DNA from: Codonopsis lanceolata
Lineage: Eukaryota > Streptophyta > Magnoliopsida > Asterales > Campanulaceae
Assembly: GCA_013146195.2 (NCBI GenBank)
Contig: CM028378.1
Location: 8,857,350-8,921,349, forward strand
Direction: 5' to 3'
Length of the DNA stretch: 64,000 nucleotides
Part shown: positions 11,943 to 23,411 of the stretch, in pieces
How the letters are laid out: each line of letters begins with the position of its first letter
How positions within the stretch are numbered: position 1 is the stretch's first letter
Translations under genes and position numbers: made by a program
Notes under the pieces: model-generated
The model's database searches: none
What the model saw: the letters and a program-made list of their open reading frames with translations, nothing else
Told to the model about the DNA's origin: nothing

Positions 11943-12639
11943 TGATATATCCGGCCTAAACCCAATCATAAGTAAAGCACCAACGTCCATCACGTGTCAG
12001 TCATGAGCTCAATTAGCATGAAACCTACCTACCTGACGGGTCGAGCTAGGAGGACCGAGCAGACATCACTATAGCACTCGTCAGGACTTGGTCGAACATA
12101 GATCATGCTTGTCTGACCATGGGTCATGCCCGGAATCTACACTTGTCTTCAACAGATCTACATCATGTAACCGGGTAGAGTCTTGCTTGCTCGGGCAAAC
12201 TTCGAGCTGGGAACTTCAGAAACTTGTCATCCAAGACAAGTCAAAGGTTTCATTAACCGAGTAGAACATTTATCATATCTGTTCCTACATTCACACGGTC
12301 AGCCGCCTATCACGCCTAAAATTTAGGGATTCTCTCATAATTCTACAAGATAACTAAGTCAGTGAATCCTAGACGGATTCAATGACATTGAGGGCCTATA
12401 AATACCTCATCATAAACCATATTCAAGGTACACACTATTTCTTGAGTCTCGAACCTCTTTCAAATTCTCTTTTGACTTCTCACACAATACTTACTCTCAC
12501 GCCGGAGTGGTTTCACGAGGCCAAGTCTTACACTCCCACTAAGGTGTTTTCGTGATCTTAATTAGGTTCAAGGAAGCAGATCAAACTCAGATATCATACA
12601 CATCACACAAACGACCCAAGCTGTATTTTTGTCACATCA
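11943..12639 (+). mobile_element. Solo LTR of a Ty3-type retrotransposon
   Basis: The 697-bp segment starts TGATATATCCGG and ends CACATCA. It carries a TATAAATA box at 12397-12404 followed by a transcribed-looking R/U5 region with CGCCGGAGTGGTTTC and CACTAAGGTGTTTTCGTGATC. The flanks are GTATT and TTATT, a near-match target duplication. The same CTAAGGTGTT motif occurs in the LTR of the Tat-lineage element at 22.3-22.86 kb, so both are probably Tat-related. No internal region adjoins it. Confidence 0.65.
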
Positions 12640-12668
12640 TTATTATTTAAATCCTGGGCAAATTTTAG

Positions 12669-12912
12669 TGCTTGTTTGGTGGAGCGTTTTGGTCAAAACG
12701 CTAGTAAAAAACACATCGTTTTCTCTTTAAAAGTCTTTCAATGCAACGTTTTAAAACGCTCTAATTTGTAGCATTTTAAAAACATGTTGCGTTTACAACT
12801 ACCCTGTTTATGAAAAAAAAAACATTTTGAAATAGTTTTCCAAACATGTTTACAAAAATAAAACTACGTTTTGAAAATGTTGTGTTTTAAAAACGCTGCA
12901 CCAAACGAGGCC
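12669..12912. mobile_element. Tourist-like (PIF/Harbinger) MITE, 244 bp
   Basis: The ends are inverted: left GTGCTTGTTTGGTGGAGCG, right (reverse complement) GGCCTCGTTTGGTGCAGCG. Both are flanked by TTA (12666-12668 and 12913-12915), the target duplication of PIF/Harbinger elements. The interior carries repeated AAAACGC/GCGTTTT stretches and no coding sequence. Confidence 0.75.
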
Positions 12913-13089
12913 TTAATGTTCTTCATTTGAAAGATCTTCGAGATCTCCCTCATAAAATGAATGTCTACATATGATTTTGTCGTTGGAACGCTAGTAATTA
13001 CTTTCTCCGTTCTTAAATAATTGTGTTGCTTTTCTTTTTTATGTGTTTAAAAAAACATATGTTACTAAACTTTTAGTTTTAAGAAACAC

Positions 13090-13479
13090 GCTTTTATCAC
13101 TACCCTGGATTTGCGTCGACTTCCCTTTTTCTTTCTGATATTTACTCGGTGCCCCTGAAGTTCTGGAACTTAGCGCCGCCTTCCTTCATGCCCCAAGTCT
13201 CTCATATTGGTCCTCCGTTAGCCTCTGTGAAGCCTGATTTGCCTTGAATTCCTTAACGGACTTAACGGACTTTGTCCAAATAATTCCCAAAACAACTTTT
13301 AAGCCCGGAATTATCTCGAACTTTGTGCTAAACACGATATAAAAGCTCGATTATGCATGAAAACCTACATTAAGCACATAAACACAAATAATAATATTTC
13401 CAAAGCATAATTAACTCAAAAATAGCACAAAATAGAAGAAAATTCCTAGAAAAATTCCTAGGAAATCATGCGCTTATCA
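13090..13479 (-). mobile_element. Possible Ty3-type LTR fragment
   Basis: Read on the minus strand this starts TGATAAGCGCATG, a start common in plant Ty3 LTRs, and continues as a mixed-composition segment that contrasts with the A/T-rich flanks. It has AAGTCCGTTAAGTCCGTTAAGG and ATCCAGGGTAGTGATAAAAGCG near its other end. No partner LTR or target duplication was found. Confidence 0.35.
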
Positions 13480-14421
13480 TAAGTCATATAACAGACAGTT
13501 GATAACAGACTTTAAACAAAACCTCCAACACAAAAATATTATGAATAACATATTATACAACATAATTTTTATACAACTATTCAATAACAAAAATTATTGA
13601 GTCTAGATTTTTAGTGTGCTTTGGGAGAAGTCCTAACATTGAATATCTTCAAACCATTTCACAGCTAGGTTTCTTATATTTCATTTTTATTTTTTAAAAT
13701 AAAAATTTGAGAGAAATTTGTATGATACAAATTTGAATTTCGATTATTATTTAAAAAATTAAGAATTTAATTTAACTAAGTCTGAAAAATATACAGATCC
13801 TATAGTTAATTAATTATATTCAAGTACATATCAATATACAGCTTTACTTTAAAAAACCGTTTAAAAAATAAAACTTAGATCTATCATATTTGAGAAAAAA
13901 TTTAAGCATGTGATTTTTTTTCCAATTTGTTTTTCAAAATAGATAAAAAAAATCGATCCCAACTTTTTATGTTGGACATTTGTTTTATAAATTTAATTTT
14001 GACAAAAAATGGAAAAATAAACATCAGTTATGCACTCTTTGACTTTAGATCTGATGAAAATGGAGAAAAACATCCTAGATCTATATATTTTGGTAAATAT
14101 TTGTAAAATTAAAGTTCAAATTGACATTGGCCTATTACCGATTAAGTTGAATAAATATATATCTTTTGTAAACTAACTTTAATAGGTTAAAGTTTTTTGC
14201 AAATATTAGACCTGGATTTTTAAACATGTAGGCTGGGCAAATATATTTAAAAAAAATTATTTGTTAATTTATGTTGTTTTTTTGTGTGCACATATTAGAT
14301 CTGGATTTTTAAACATGTAGGCTAGACAAATATATTAATAATTTTATTTTTTAGCTTTAGATTTGATTAAAATGAACTAGAAAAAATCTCATATATATGT
14401 ATATATTTATTTATTTATCTA
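13480..14421. other. A/T-rich stretch, nothing recognised
   Basis: Very low G+C. The phrase TTAGA-CTGGATTTTTAAACATGTAGGCT occurs twice (near 14204 and 14297), a small local direct repeat. No genes are seen. Confidence 0.4.
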
Positions 14422-14479
14422 TTTTTTTATTGGTAAGTGTGGCCCCTAGTCTTGCCATCTCTCCCACCCCTTGGGTCAG
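14422..14479 (-). repeat. SINE family A fragment, internally deleted
   Basis: On the minus strand it reads CTGACCCAAGGGGTGGGAGAG, then GGGGCCACACTTACCAATA and poly(A). It matches the 5' end and the 3' end of the copy at 43.88 kb, with the B-box middle missing. Confidence 0.55.
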
Positions 14480-14878
14480 ATATATATTTATGTTCTTATA
14501 AATTTGTTAATTATTTGTTCAATCTAACCTTAGCCTATGTCCGATCTATATATTTCACATATAAAATTGCTTGAATTTTTATAAGTATTCGACAGTTAAA
14601 TACAAAATATTTGAATGGCAATATGAGTAGTGCATATGCTGATACTTTATACAATAATTATTTTTCTGGACTATTACCATTATCGGTGGCAAGTAAATGT
14701 TAAGAGTAAATTTATTGTAGGTACTCGGTTACTAATTTGTCTTTTCTATTTACTAATTTATTTGAAATTGTCCATAAATTCCATAATATGGCATAATTAT
14801 GTATGTTTATATTACTGTTGTATGGAGTAAATTATTTGAAATCTGACTGTTATATAATTTATTGATATATTTGACATA

Positions 14879-15135
14879 CTCCCTCCATCCCTAAATTATT
14901 ATTCTAGTTAACCCAACACAGATTAAGAAAAAAACAATTGACTTGATTATTTATATTTGTTTAATGTGCAGTTTTCTTTAAAACACATGTGTATGTGGTC
15001 CATAATTAAAGTAGAGTGAAAAAGTAAGGGTAAAATGATAAACGTGATGTTCTAAAAAGGTAAGTTTCAAACTGGACAATTATTTTGAGACGGACAAAAA
15101 AAGAAAGGACGACGATAATTTAGGGACGGAGAGAG
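14879..15135. mobile_element. Stowaway-type (Tc1/mariner) MITE, 257 bp
   Basis: Left end CTCCCTCCATCCCTAAATTATT and right end AATTTAGGGACGGAGAGAG are inverted copies. Both are flanked by TA (14877-14878 and 15136-15137), as expected for Stowaway. The interior resembles the element at 39.66 kb (CACAGATTAAGAAAAAAACAATTGA; ACACATGTGTATGTGGTCCATAATTAAAGTAGA), so both belong to one family. Confidence 0.85.
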
Positions 15136-15137
15136 TA

Positions 15138-16200
15138 TAAACTTGTTATAAATTATAGAAAACAATTTTTTAGAATAATGAAAATACCTAAGCACCTCGA
15201 ACAACAAACTAGTTCTAAAAATCTTTAAATTTTAGAACTATAAAAATCTAAAATTTATAAGAATGAAGAAGCATTAAACTTTTCAAAAAACTATTCATTT
15301 TACTTATAAATTAAGCTTCAAAACATCTAAACAAAATGATTTGTTTCAAAATATTTGCTACATTTAGTTTATACACTTTATACGGTTGTAAATAACTATG
15401 GTTGACAATCAATTTATATACTCCTTGGATAAACACTAATTTAATGCATGTATTCTTTTATTAATTTGTCTTTGTCTATTAACAAATTTATCAGACATCC
15501 ATCTTTTATATTTCTAATTACATTGATGAATAATTTTTAAATAAAGTTAGTTAAAATATTAAAGCTTTCATGAGGTAATGATAATTCGTTTTTTACTAAG
15601 CGAAAAAAATATTATCATTATTTTGGACGTTTACTAAAAATATTTTTTTTAGTAAACCATTAACTAATTCATTAGTGATGGGAAGTAACTATGTTACTTT
15701 GATTTATGGTTTTAAACCGGTTTGAATAATACTATATTGTAATTATTTGTCAAGACTTTTGTTAATAATGGTGGCAAATAATTTATATTGAATCGACTGT
15801 TTCATCCTTTAATCTTATTTTTGGGAGTTTATATTACCGTGGTGAAGATTTAGAAGCCAATATACCAATTACAAATGCAAAAAAAATCTTAAATTAAAAA
15901 AATAAATGAAATCAAATATAGAATAAATTATTCAATATTTGATATTATTTTGATATTGTATTTCTTGTCATTTTGTAAATTATATTGAACTATATTAAAT
16001 GTTATACAATTTGTTCACATTAAATGCACTAAAGATATTTGTAAAGTCATTTGAATCTGAAGAGTTGTTGTTAACTTCATTAATTAATTTTCATTTCAAT
16101 TTTCAAAAAAAAGCATGACAAATAAACAAATTATAAATGTTTCTAAATTCGAAAAGTCACTTTTGGCGGAATATTTCTATTATTTGCTCACTCCTTTTAT
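15138..16200. other. A/T-rich stretch, nothing recognised
   Basis: Long A/T-rich DNA without open frames above about 60 codons, inverted repeats of note or LTR signals. Confidence 0.4.
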
Positions 16201-16204
16201 ATAT

Positions 16205-16775
16205 GTACTAGTACTCTTGCCCGTGCCAATGGCACGACGCCAGTTTGAGAATTTATCAATAAATGAAATAATGTGGAAATAAACTCAAATACCTAACAAA
16301 ATAAAACATTTTACTTCGATATTTATTTTATAAGAAAACCAAGAAATAAATATTTTTATTGTAACTATTGTTAAAATACAAAATGAAAATTTTATTGTTT
16401 TCTCAATAATGAAAACTCAATCTTTTTCTTCTGGTTTTTGCTTAACTTTGTAAACATGAGATGCAATAACTTTGTCCATTATTTCCACCTACACATGAGA
16501 CAAAGAAAATTCAAACATATTCAATTAACCAAAATTTCTGCTTCATCTACAAAACTCGAATCCTTCCACATACTATCATACAAAATCTAACAGGCGAACG
16601 AAGATGCATTTGATCCAAATTAATTAACCCTAAAAGCTAAAAAAATATGGTAATTAAATCAATGAAAACCAATACGCATACCCCAACAAACAAAACCACA
16701 ACAATGAGAAGATGTCCAACATTCTATAAAAATAAACTCATGTCCATGCCGATGGCACGGTGCCAGTAAGAGCGT
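16205..16775. repeat. Segment bounded by two GTGCC/GGCAC palindromic motifs
   Basis: At 16222-16236 CGTGCCA-A-TGGCACG is a perfect inverted repeat. At 16744-16764 a related CATGCCGATGGCACGGTGCC occurs. Both are followed by GCCAGT and then A/T-rich sequence. A similar GTGCGTT-A-AACGCAC lies at the window end. The motif could mark ends of a small DNA element, but the class is not resolved. Confidence 0.35.
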
Positions 16776-16839
16776 GGTCAACGTATGAACCGAGCATGAT
16801 GAAAAAAATTAATTAAGAAACTAACACTAAATATTTGTA

Positions 16840-17215
16840 AAACCGTAAAGACCTCTTTGCCCGGAACGAAGAGATTAATTAATAATTTGTACACGAAACT
16901 GCGGGCCGGACAAAACTTATGAATTTTTTTAGTTGTATAAGAAATTACGGGCTGGAAAAAAATTAAATTGCCGAACAAAAAAACGGGTCGGACAAAAATT
17001 AAATTTATTAAGTTAATTACGATAACAGTTAAAAAGAAAAAAAAAACAAATATTTTAAATTACAAAACTTACGATTTTATTATTTGTATACGAAATTGCG
17101 GGTCGGAAAAAAATTAAATTGATTAAGTTAATTAAGATAATAATTAAAAAGAAAAAAATTAAAATACAAATATTCAAAACTTACCGCTGGACTAAAATTA
17201 AATTGATTAGTTATG
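16840..17215. repeat. Degenerate tandem repeat containing ATTGCGGGTCGGA
   Basis: At least four divergent copies of a unit with GTATACGAAATTGCGGGTCGG, AAAAATTAAATTGATTAAG, TTAATTA-GATAA and AATTAAAAAG occur in this stretch, with spacing roughly 60-130 bp. No coding sequence is seen. Later sequence to 17570 is A/T-rich with AAAACCGTAAA repeats and nothing else recognised. Confidence 0.5.
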
Positions 17216-17571
17216 CATGTTAAAATAATAAATGTCAGTAAAACAATATCAGTAAAACCATAAAACAATAAATGTAAAACTGTAAAACCGTAAATAATAA
17301 GTAAGTCGTAGAATATGCCTTTATTGGAACGATAATCTATTTTTGGAAGAAAAAGAAGTAGTAAAATTGAAAAAAGTAACTGTCTTTCACACGTTTACAA
17401 TTTAGATTAAATGTAGAGCGTATGATTGCAGTAAAAGAATTAATCTCAACTTGTAATTAGCTTTTACCAATTACACATGTGTTTTAATTTATTAATAAAC
17501 ATGATTTTTATATTATAGTATTATGTAGCTATTTCAAGAATTATTTGTCATTTATATGTCTCTGTACACAT

Positions 17572-17640
17572 GTGACGACCCGATTTAGGAGCGAATTCCA
17601 AGCGCGACAGCTAGACAAGGGCATCTCGGCGCCATCACCA
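17572..17640 (+). mobile_element. Possible chromovirus LTR start, short fragment
   Basis: TGTGACGACCCGATTTAGG resembles the start of plant Tekay/Del-type LTRs. It abuts the point where the integrase of the Tat-lineage element breaks off (about 17640). The fragment is too short to be certain. Confidence 0.25.
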
Positions 17641-18340
17641 GCTTTTGGCCGGCCGGATGACCCCACATTCTCCCTGATGAACCTCAAACAAAAGCTCTTG
17701 GGTCATTTCTGGTCGAACACAGTGAAGCATCAGCCTCACCTTTGATCGCTTGTACAACACTCCTTCAACCACCGAGTATCGATAGACCTGGTTTCGAATA
17801 AATCTTGTTCGATTTTTGTCTTCTGGCTGAATGCCCTGCTCGATAAAATCCTTGTACTCGTCGATCCAGCATCTGTTCGCCGGATCGATGTCCATTATCT
17901 GTTCCTTGTCAATAGAAAGTGCGTCTAGGTGATCAATCATAACTGACGGTCTTAACGCGGATAGTTTGTCCTCTGCCATCTTGGAAAGGTAGTCTCATAT
18001 TGTCTAACCGGTCGATTCTAATGATTTCCCATAACTTGAAATCCTTCAAGATTTCTTTGACTAATTCACAATATTTGACCAAGGTAGGATTATGGACTGC
18101 ATATTCCCCTTGTACTTGGTTCACTACTAACTGTGAATCCGAGTAAACTGTAACGGAATCAATATCAATGTCCAAAGCGAGTTCAAGTCCGGCGATCATG
18201 GCTTCATACTCAGCCTGATTATTAGAGGCTGTAAACTTGAATCGAATAGCCATTTCGAACTCATCGGCTTGGTCGGGTGTAACCAGTAAGATGCCTGCTC
18301 CGCTTTCGGCTTTGCTCGCTGCACCATCCACGAATAATTC
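17640..18340 (-). pseudogene. Tat element: archaeal-type RNase H and integrase N-terminus (decayed)
   Basis: From 18331 to 17933 (minus) the frame reads MDGAASKAESGAGILL, FTASNNQAEYEAMIAGLELA and VYSDSQLVVNQVQGEY, which fit RNase H blocks (DGA, E, DSQ). A second frame from 17979 to 17635 carries the integrase lead-in YSVVEGVLYKRS and LLFEVHQGECG of the zinc-binding region, then turns into unrelated residues. Frame changes and missing catalytic DDE residues show it is dead. Confidence 0.85.
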
Positions 18341-18361
18341 CAGCAGTGTGCTGGCTTGATC

Positions 18362-19710
18362 TTAATCGCTTTTCTCTTGTTCGTCAGGTAACTTTTTGAT
18401 CGGGACGAACTCTTCTTCATGGTTGCAAAAACTTATTTCCACCAGGAAGTCTGCCAATGCATGTGCTTTGATTTCCCTTCTTGGTTGATAATCAATGTGA
18501 AATTCTGTGAAGCTCGATGGACCAGCCAAGCATTCTTCCCGAAAAATCGGGCTTGTGCAATATTTTTCGTAATGGTGAGTCAGTGTATACAATTATCACA
18601 TGTGCAGAAAAGTAGGCTCGTAGTTTCCGAGTAGCAATGACAAGCGAGTAGGCCGACTTTTCTATATTAAAATATCGACTCTCTACTGGAGTGAGAGCTT
18701 TAGACACATAATACACAGGTTTTTGAACATTTGACTCCTCCCTAACCAAAACAGCGGCCACAGCCTAGTCTGTAGCAGCCAAGTACAAGTATAAATTCTC
18801 TCCGTTTGGCTTCATCGAGGTGGTTCGCCGAGATATTTCTTAAGCTGCTTGAATGCTTCTGCACATTCCCCATTCCACTCAAAATTCTTGTTGCCGCGGA
18901 GAACTTTGAAGAAAGGCAGACATCGCTCAACTGAGCGAGAAATAAAACGGCCAAGAGCAATGATGGTCCATTTAAGCACTGTACGTCCTTAATGCATCTA
19001 GGTTGCTTCATGTAGAGCAGAGCCTGAATCTTCTCGGGTTGGCTTCGATTCCCCTTTGGTTAACCATGAAACCCAAGAATTTACCAGCACGAACTCCGAA
19101 CACACATTTTTTCGGGTTTAGCTTCATGTTGTGCTTTCTCAGATTAGTGAAAGTTTCCTCCAAGTCTTTGGTATTCTTTGTGGTATCCATGACCATGTCA
19201 TCTTTGTTTCATCATACGATGATAGGTAGCCCCAGCATTCTTCAGCCCGAAGGGCATCATTTTATAACAGTAGAGACCGCCAGCTGCCCGAAATGTGGTC
19301 AAAGCCTTGTCCTGCTCGCACATTTTCACTTGATGGTACCCTGAGTACGCATCCAAGAAACTGAGCATCTCGAACCCAGCGATAGCATCGACCAGCCTAT
19401 CAATGCGAGACATGGGGTAGCTGTCTTTAGGACAGCCCTATTGAGATCTGTGAAATCGACACACATCATCCACTTGTCATTGCTCTTTTTTACCATTACC
19501 ACATTGGCAAGCCAAGACGGGTAATGAATTTCTTCGATGATGTCGGCTTTCAACAGCTTTTCCACCTCCACCTTTATTGCTTCATTTTTCTCCGAGGAGA
19601 ATTGCCAAGGTCGTTGTTGAATTGGTCGGTATGTAGGATCCACACTTAGCCGGTGAAGGGCTACCTCCTCGCTTATGCCCCTCATGTCTTCCACAGTCCA
19701 TGCAAACACA
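18362..19710 (-). pseudogene. Tat element: reverse transcriptase and first RNase H (decayed)
   Basis: The frame at 19709-19326 shows YRPIQQRPWQFSSEK and YPSWLANVVMVKKSNDKWMM of Ty3 RT. The frame at 19413-19198 shows FLDAYSGYHQVKM and MMPFGLKNAGATYHRMM. The catalytic DDM survives at about 19197-19200 but is joined out of frame after a deletion that removed the segment before it. The frame at 19196-19008 has LNPKKCVFGVRAGKFLGFMV. The frame at 18761-18492 has YYVSKALTPVESRY and VYTDSPLRKIL of RNase H. Confidence 0.88.
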
Positions 19711-20254
19711 TCGAGACTTGTTTTTAACTACTCGATCAACCATGCTAACTCCTCTAGGGAAAGTGATGTCCCAATTTTGATCTTCTGTTCGGGAAAAGCA
19801 GGGTTGATGACGATTTCCTCGAGCTCATCTTCAGCCCGAAATTCTGGCTCCTCACGAACCTACATTGTGTCCATTTCAATTTTTTCATCTTTAGTTCGCT
19901 TTCGACGAGCGGGATTTGGCATTTCTTCAACGGCCTTTTCCTGCTCACCAATAGGCTCATCAATCTCCATACATTCTGGTTGCGAGCATTCCCCTTCTGT
20001 AATTACTGCTATACTGACAGGGGCAATTTTCGCTGGAGTGGAGAACACAATTTTCTGTTTCTTCTTCTGTGTTTCTCGAACATACTCCCACATTGCTCGG
20101 GGTTGGCTGTGAAGAATTCTGATGCCACTGTCTGTATAAAATTTTGCTCGCTAATGGGGTACTAAAGCTACCATCTGGAAGCGAGCCATGGAAGGAATGC
20201 CCATGATGGCGTTGTACGGTGATTTTAAATCGATGACGAGGAAAGTTATGACTT

Positions 20255-22151
20255 CTAGCCTGGTATGCTCCCATCGCCTAGGTAAACTTCCAGGTCAACT
20301 GTGCCCTTGACACCGACCTTGTGATTCGTGAAACCTTCCAGAGTTCCCAAATAGGGTTTCAAGCGAGCATCAGTGAGACCGATCTCCTTGAAACAATTGT
20401 AATAGAGCACATCCCGACATGTTCCTGTATCTACGAGCACTCGATGCACTTGCCAATTGTTAATCAGAGCTGATATAACCAAAGGCTGCTCGGAAGCAAG
20501 GGTTGTGCTTGCTAGCTCACTACGAGTGAAGTGGATAGTCTGCTCGCCAAAGCGAGTTACTGGTGGCATACTCATCACCTTTGACAGCGAGTAGATGTGT
20601 TTTCCCAGTTGAGTCGAACTAGGTTCTTCCTCAAGAATGACGTTGACAACTATGTGTATTTGAGGGGCATTTCACATATTTCCTCCGTTTCGTCCCCGAG
20701 TAGGAGGATCGCGACGATTATTTCCATTGTTGTTTCCTTGCTTGAAACTATCAAGACGTCCTTGATTGATCAAGTGTTGAATTTCCTTTTTGAGAATGAA
20801 GCCTTCCTCTGTGACATGCCACACATCGTTGTGATAAGCACAAAATTTTGTGTTATCCCGATACTGGGCTGTATCTGGATTCATTGGGTGGGGAGTAGGA
20901 AGAACATTCTGGATCTGCATCATGATTTCTTCTCTTGAAGTGTTCAGGGGAGTGAAATGATGCTCTCTGAATCGTTGAGTGGAATCAGAAGTCATGTTCC
21001 GATCTTTACGAAAGTTATTGTTGTTGCCCAAGCTAGGAGCTACTGCTGCTACCGAGCTATTTTTCGGCTTTCTCCTTGCCCTTTCCTTTCGGTCAGCTTC
21101 CGTCAAGCCAAATAGTTGAACCCGAGCAAGCATCTCACCCTAAGTGACTGGGGGATGCATTACCAACTCCTGTTTCAGGCCCCCATTTCGCATGTTATTC
21201 AGAAAGCAAAGTGTGACCTCCCCTTCCGTCATGCATGTGACCTGTTCGAGCACTTTTGTGAATCGTTCCACATAAATGTGAGAGGATTCATCGACTCCTT
21301 GGACCACCTTGCAGAGATCGAAACGACTCTTCGGAAGAGCCCCGGCCGAACCAAATTCTGCTAAGTACTTCTCCCTCAGATCCTTCCATGCAGTTATAGA
21401 TCCTCTCGGAAACGTCCCAGCCAACTTTGGGCTTTGCCCTGGATAGCCCCTGCAAATGCCTTCATTTTTAAGGCTTCATTGCTAGTTACTAGGCCGACCT
21501 GTGCCTCAAATGAGCGTAACCAATCTCCTGCCCGGGTTTTTCCCGAGTATTTATCAAAATTTGGGAAAACAACCCCCTGTGCTGGAGGTGTGTTTTCGAT
21601 CCAGTCCGCAAATGGACTACCGATCGTTGATCGAATCGCCCCGTCAGTCGTCGACCAGCCTCCCATCCATCCATTCTAGCTTGCACAATTGCTAAAACCT
21701 TAGCCATTGTCTGAGGTTGAGCTAGTAGTGGTGTCGCAGGGATTTATATAGGCTGAGCTACAGCAGCCTGAGGTGCCTCAATCTACTGTGCTTTAATCTG
21801 CTGGGGAACCCTTGGTGGTGTTAGGGCCTCATGGTGATCTGCTCGCCTGTCATGCTCGCGACGAGGTGATGTCCGACGAGATCGATGAGAGTAATGGGAC
21901 CGAGAGTGATAGGAACGTTCATGTTCATCTCTTCGACTCCGTCTGCTGGCCGGCTGTGACTCGTCGACCATACTGTCCTCTCTGGCACGGCGTTTATCTC
22001 GCCCACATCTTTCCTCATGGATTTCTACCGCATGAGTACCTTGATTGTGGCTGCCACCGCTTTCTGCTCTATTTCGAGTTGGTGCCTGATCGATGGCCAA
22101 AGGGTGTCTGTGTGGGGCCTGGCCGCCAACACTAGGCACCCTTTCCACCAT
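20255..22151 (-). pseudogene. Tat element: gag and aspartic protease (decayed)
   Basis: Gag pieces lie at 22151-21783 (Arg/Ser/His-rich N-terminus), 21666-21394 (FDKYSGKTRAGDWLRSFEAQ, core of the gag domain), 21424-21140 and 21133-20672 (FCAYHNDVWHVTEEG, a CX2H-type remnant). The protease lies at 20578-20255 with the active-site block VLVDTGTCRDVLYYN. Several frame changes separate the pieces. Confidence 0.85.
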
Positions 22152-22297
22152 TTATTGAATACTGATAACAGGCACAACTGGAATCAACTGTTCCTCTATG
22201 GGAACCGGTGGCTGACCCAACGCGGCCAATTGTTGGTTCAGTATGAACATCCTATTCAGGTACGCTACACAATTTGGTCTTGGGTCATTCCTTGCGG

Positions 22298-22857
22298 TGT
22301 ATAGGATATCTAGGCTTATGTAAAGGTATGATCTTATCTAGACCTGTCAAAAGAAGAACACCTTAGTAAGAATGCAAGGCAGGACCCCGCGAAACCCCTC
22401 AGTCGTGAGAGTAAGTATTAAGCTTGTAAAAAGCAAAATGGCAGGGTTTCGGTGTGTAAAAGTGTGTGTACCTTTGAAAAGAAGTAATGTGGCGTATTTA
22501 TAGCCCTTTTGGGAGTGAAATCCGGGCCGAATCATTATAGTAGAGAGATTATAGGCCATTATGACTATGATCGCGGGCTGATTGCGTAACTGACGGAGTA
22601 ATGGCTTAAATCTCGGGCTCGAGAGTTATCATTTAATTAATCTTCGAGCAACCTTGATTCCTGCCCGGTTAGATTGATGAAGAAGATTCCTGCTCGATTA
22701 TATTGATGAGGAAGATTCCTGCTCGGGTTATGGGTACGATGTTTACCCCGGGTTATCCTGCTCGGGTGACCTCTTTCCTGGCCCATGATGTCCACGTGCT
22801 CATCATGTGATGGACCATGTGTCTGACTCGTGACCAGGATTTGGGCCGAGCTCATCA
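22298..22857 (-). repeat. 5' LTR of the Tat-lineage element
   Basis: On the minus strand it starts TGATGAGCTCGGCCC at 22857 and probably ends in CA near 22298. A TATAAATA box lies at 22502-22495. Downstream is TCTTACTAAGGTGTTCTTC, similar to the solo LTR at 11.9-12.6 kb. I could not place the primer binding site, so the inner boundary is approximate. Short GCTCGGGTTA-type direct repeats occur at 22655-22765. Confidence 0.6.
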
Positions 22858-23058
22858 AATATGTTTCATTTTCATTCTAACGGCCATTCCATTTTCCTCT
22901 AACTAAACAAAATAATTCATTCCTTGGGCAGCTCATTTTCTACTTCATAGCCTCTTCCTCATAAAAGAATTTCACCAATGTGGCAAATTGAGGAATCAAA
23001 AGCCAAACAATAAGTTAGAAAAATACAAAGTTAAAGTAAATATAACAATATTAGCTTA

Positions 23059-23411
23059 CCAGAATCCATCGAAAGTGGCTTTAATTCATCCAAGGACACA
23101 TTTTCTTCCAATGGACTCATCGCAGAATCAAAATTCAATAGAATTGGATGGTCAATGGGAAGAAGCAAAGCAAATTTAACTTCAATGTGATCATCCAATG
23201 CCTTCCAACTTAACTGGAGATTCAACATCAATCAAAACCCTAGGTACTAGAGCCCTAAGTGATACCTCTAGATTTGATTCACCTTCAAACCAGATCACCG
23301 TGAGGAATAATTGTTCCAAGAATAACTTTACGTTAAGTTCATCGTATTGATTCGGCTTGGTGTGAGAATAAGCGGAGAATCGGAATGTGAGATTGAGCTT
23401 CCCATGTGAAT
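23059..23411 (-). pseudogene. Possible exon of an unrecognised gene, frameshifted
   Basis: On the minus strand a leader with AAACCCTAGAAC precedes ATG, but the longest protein-like frame (KLNLTFRFSAYS, WFEGESNLEVSLRALVP, LIDVESPVKLE) is not the frame of that ATG. It hands over by a one-base shift near 23205 to a second frame (ALDDHIEVKFALLLPIDHP, SPLEENVSLDELKPLSMDSG), which ends at a good donor GTAAGC at 23058. The composition is gene-like and unlike the flanking A/T-rich DNA. The Tat LTR begins only 200 bp further on, so 3' exons may have been lost or displaced. I do not recognise the family. Confidence 0.4.

Larger units (their letters stand above)
17640..22857 (-). mobile_element. Truncated Ty3 retrotransposon, Tat lineage (archaeal-type RNase H), minus strand
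   Basis: On the minus strand the order is LTR, gag, protease, reverse transcriptase, RNase H, a second (archaeal-type) RNase H, then the integrase N-terminus. The second RNase H after the usual one is the mark of the plant Tat/Ogre group. The integrase stops just after HQGECG, so most of the integrase and the 3' LTR are gone. Coding frames are broken many times. The 5' LTR lies at about 22298-22857. Confidence 0.9.

Noticed and set aside
19003..19344. Plus-strand frame over the Tat RT
   Set aside because: It is the reverse-strand shadow of the minus-strand RT.
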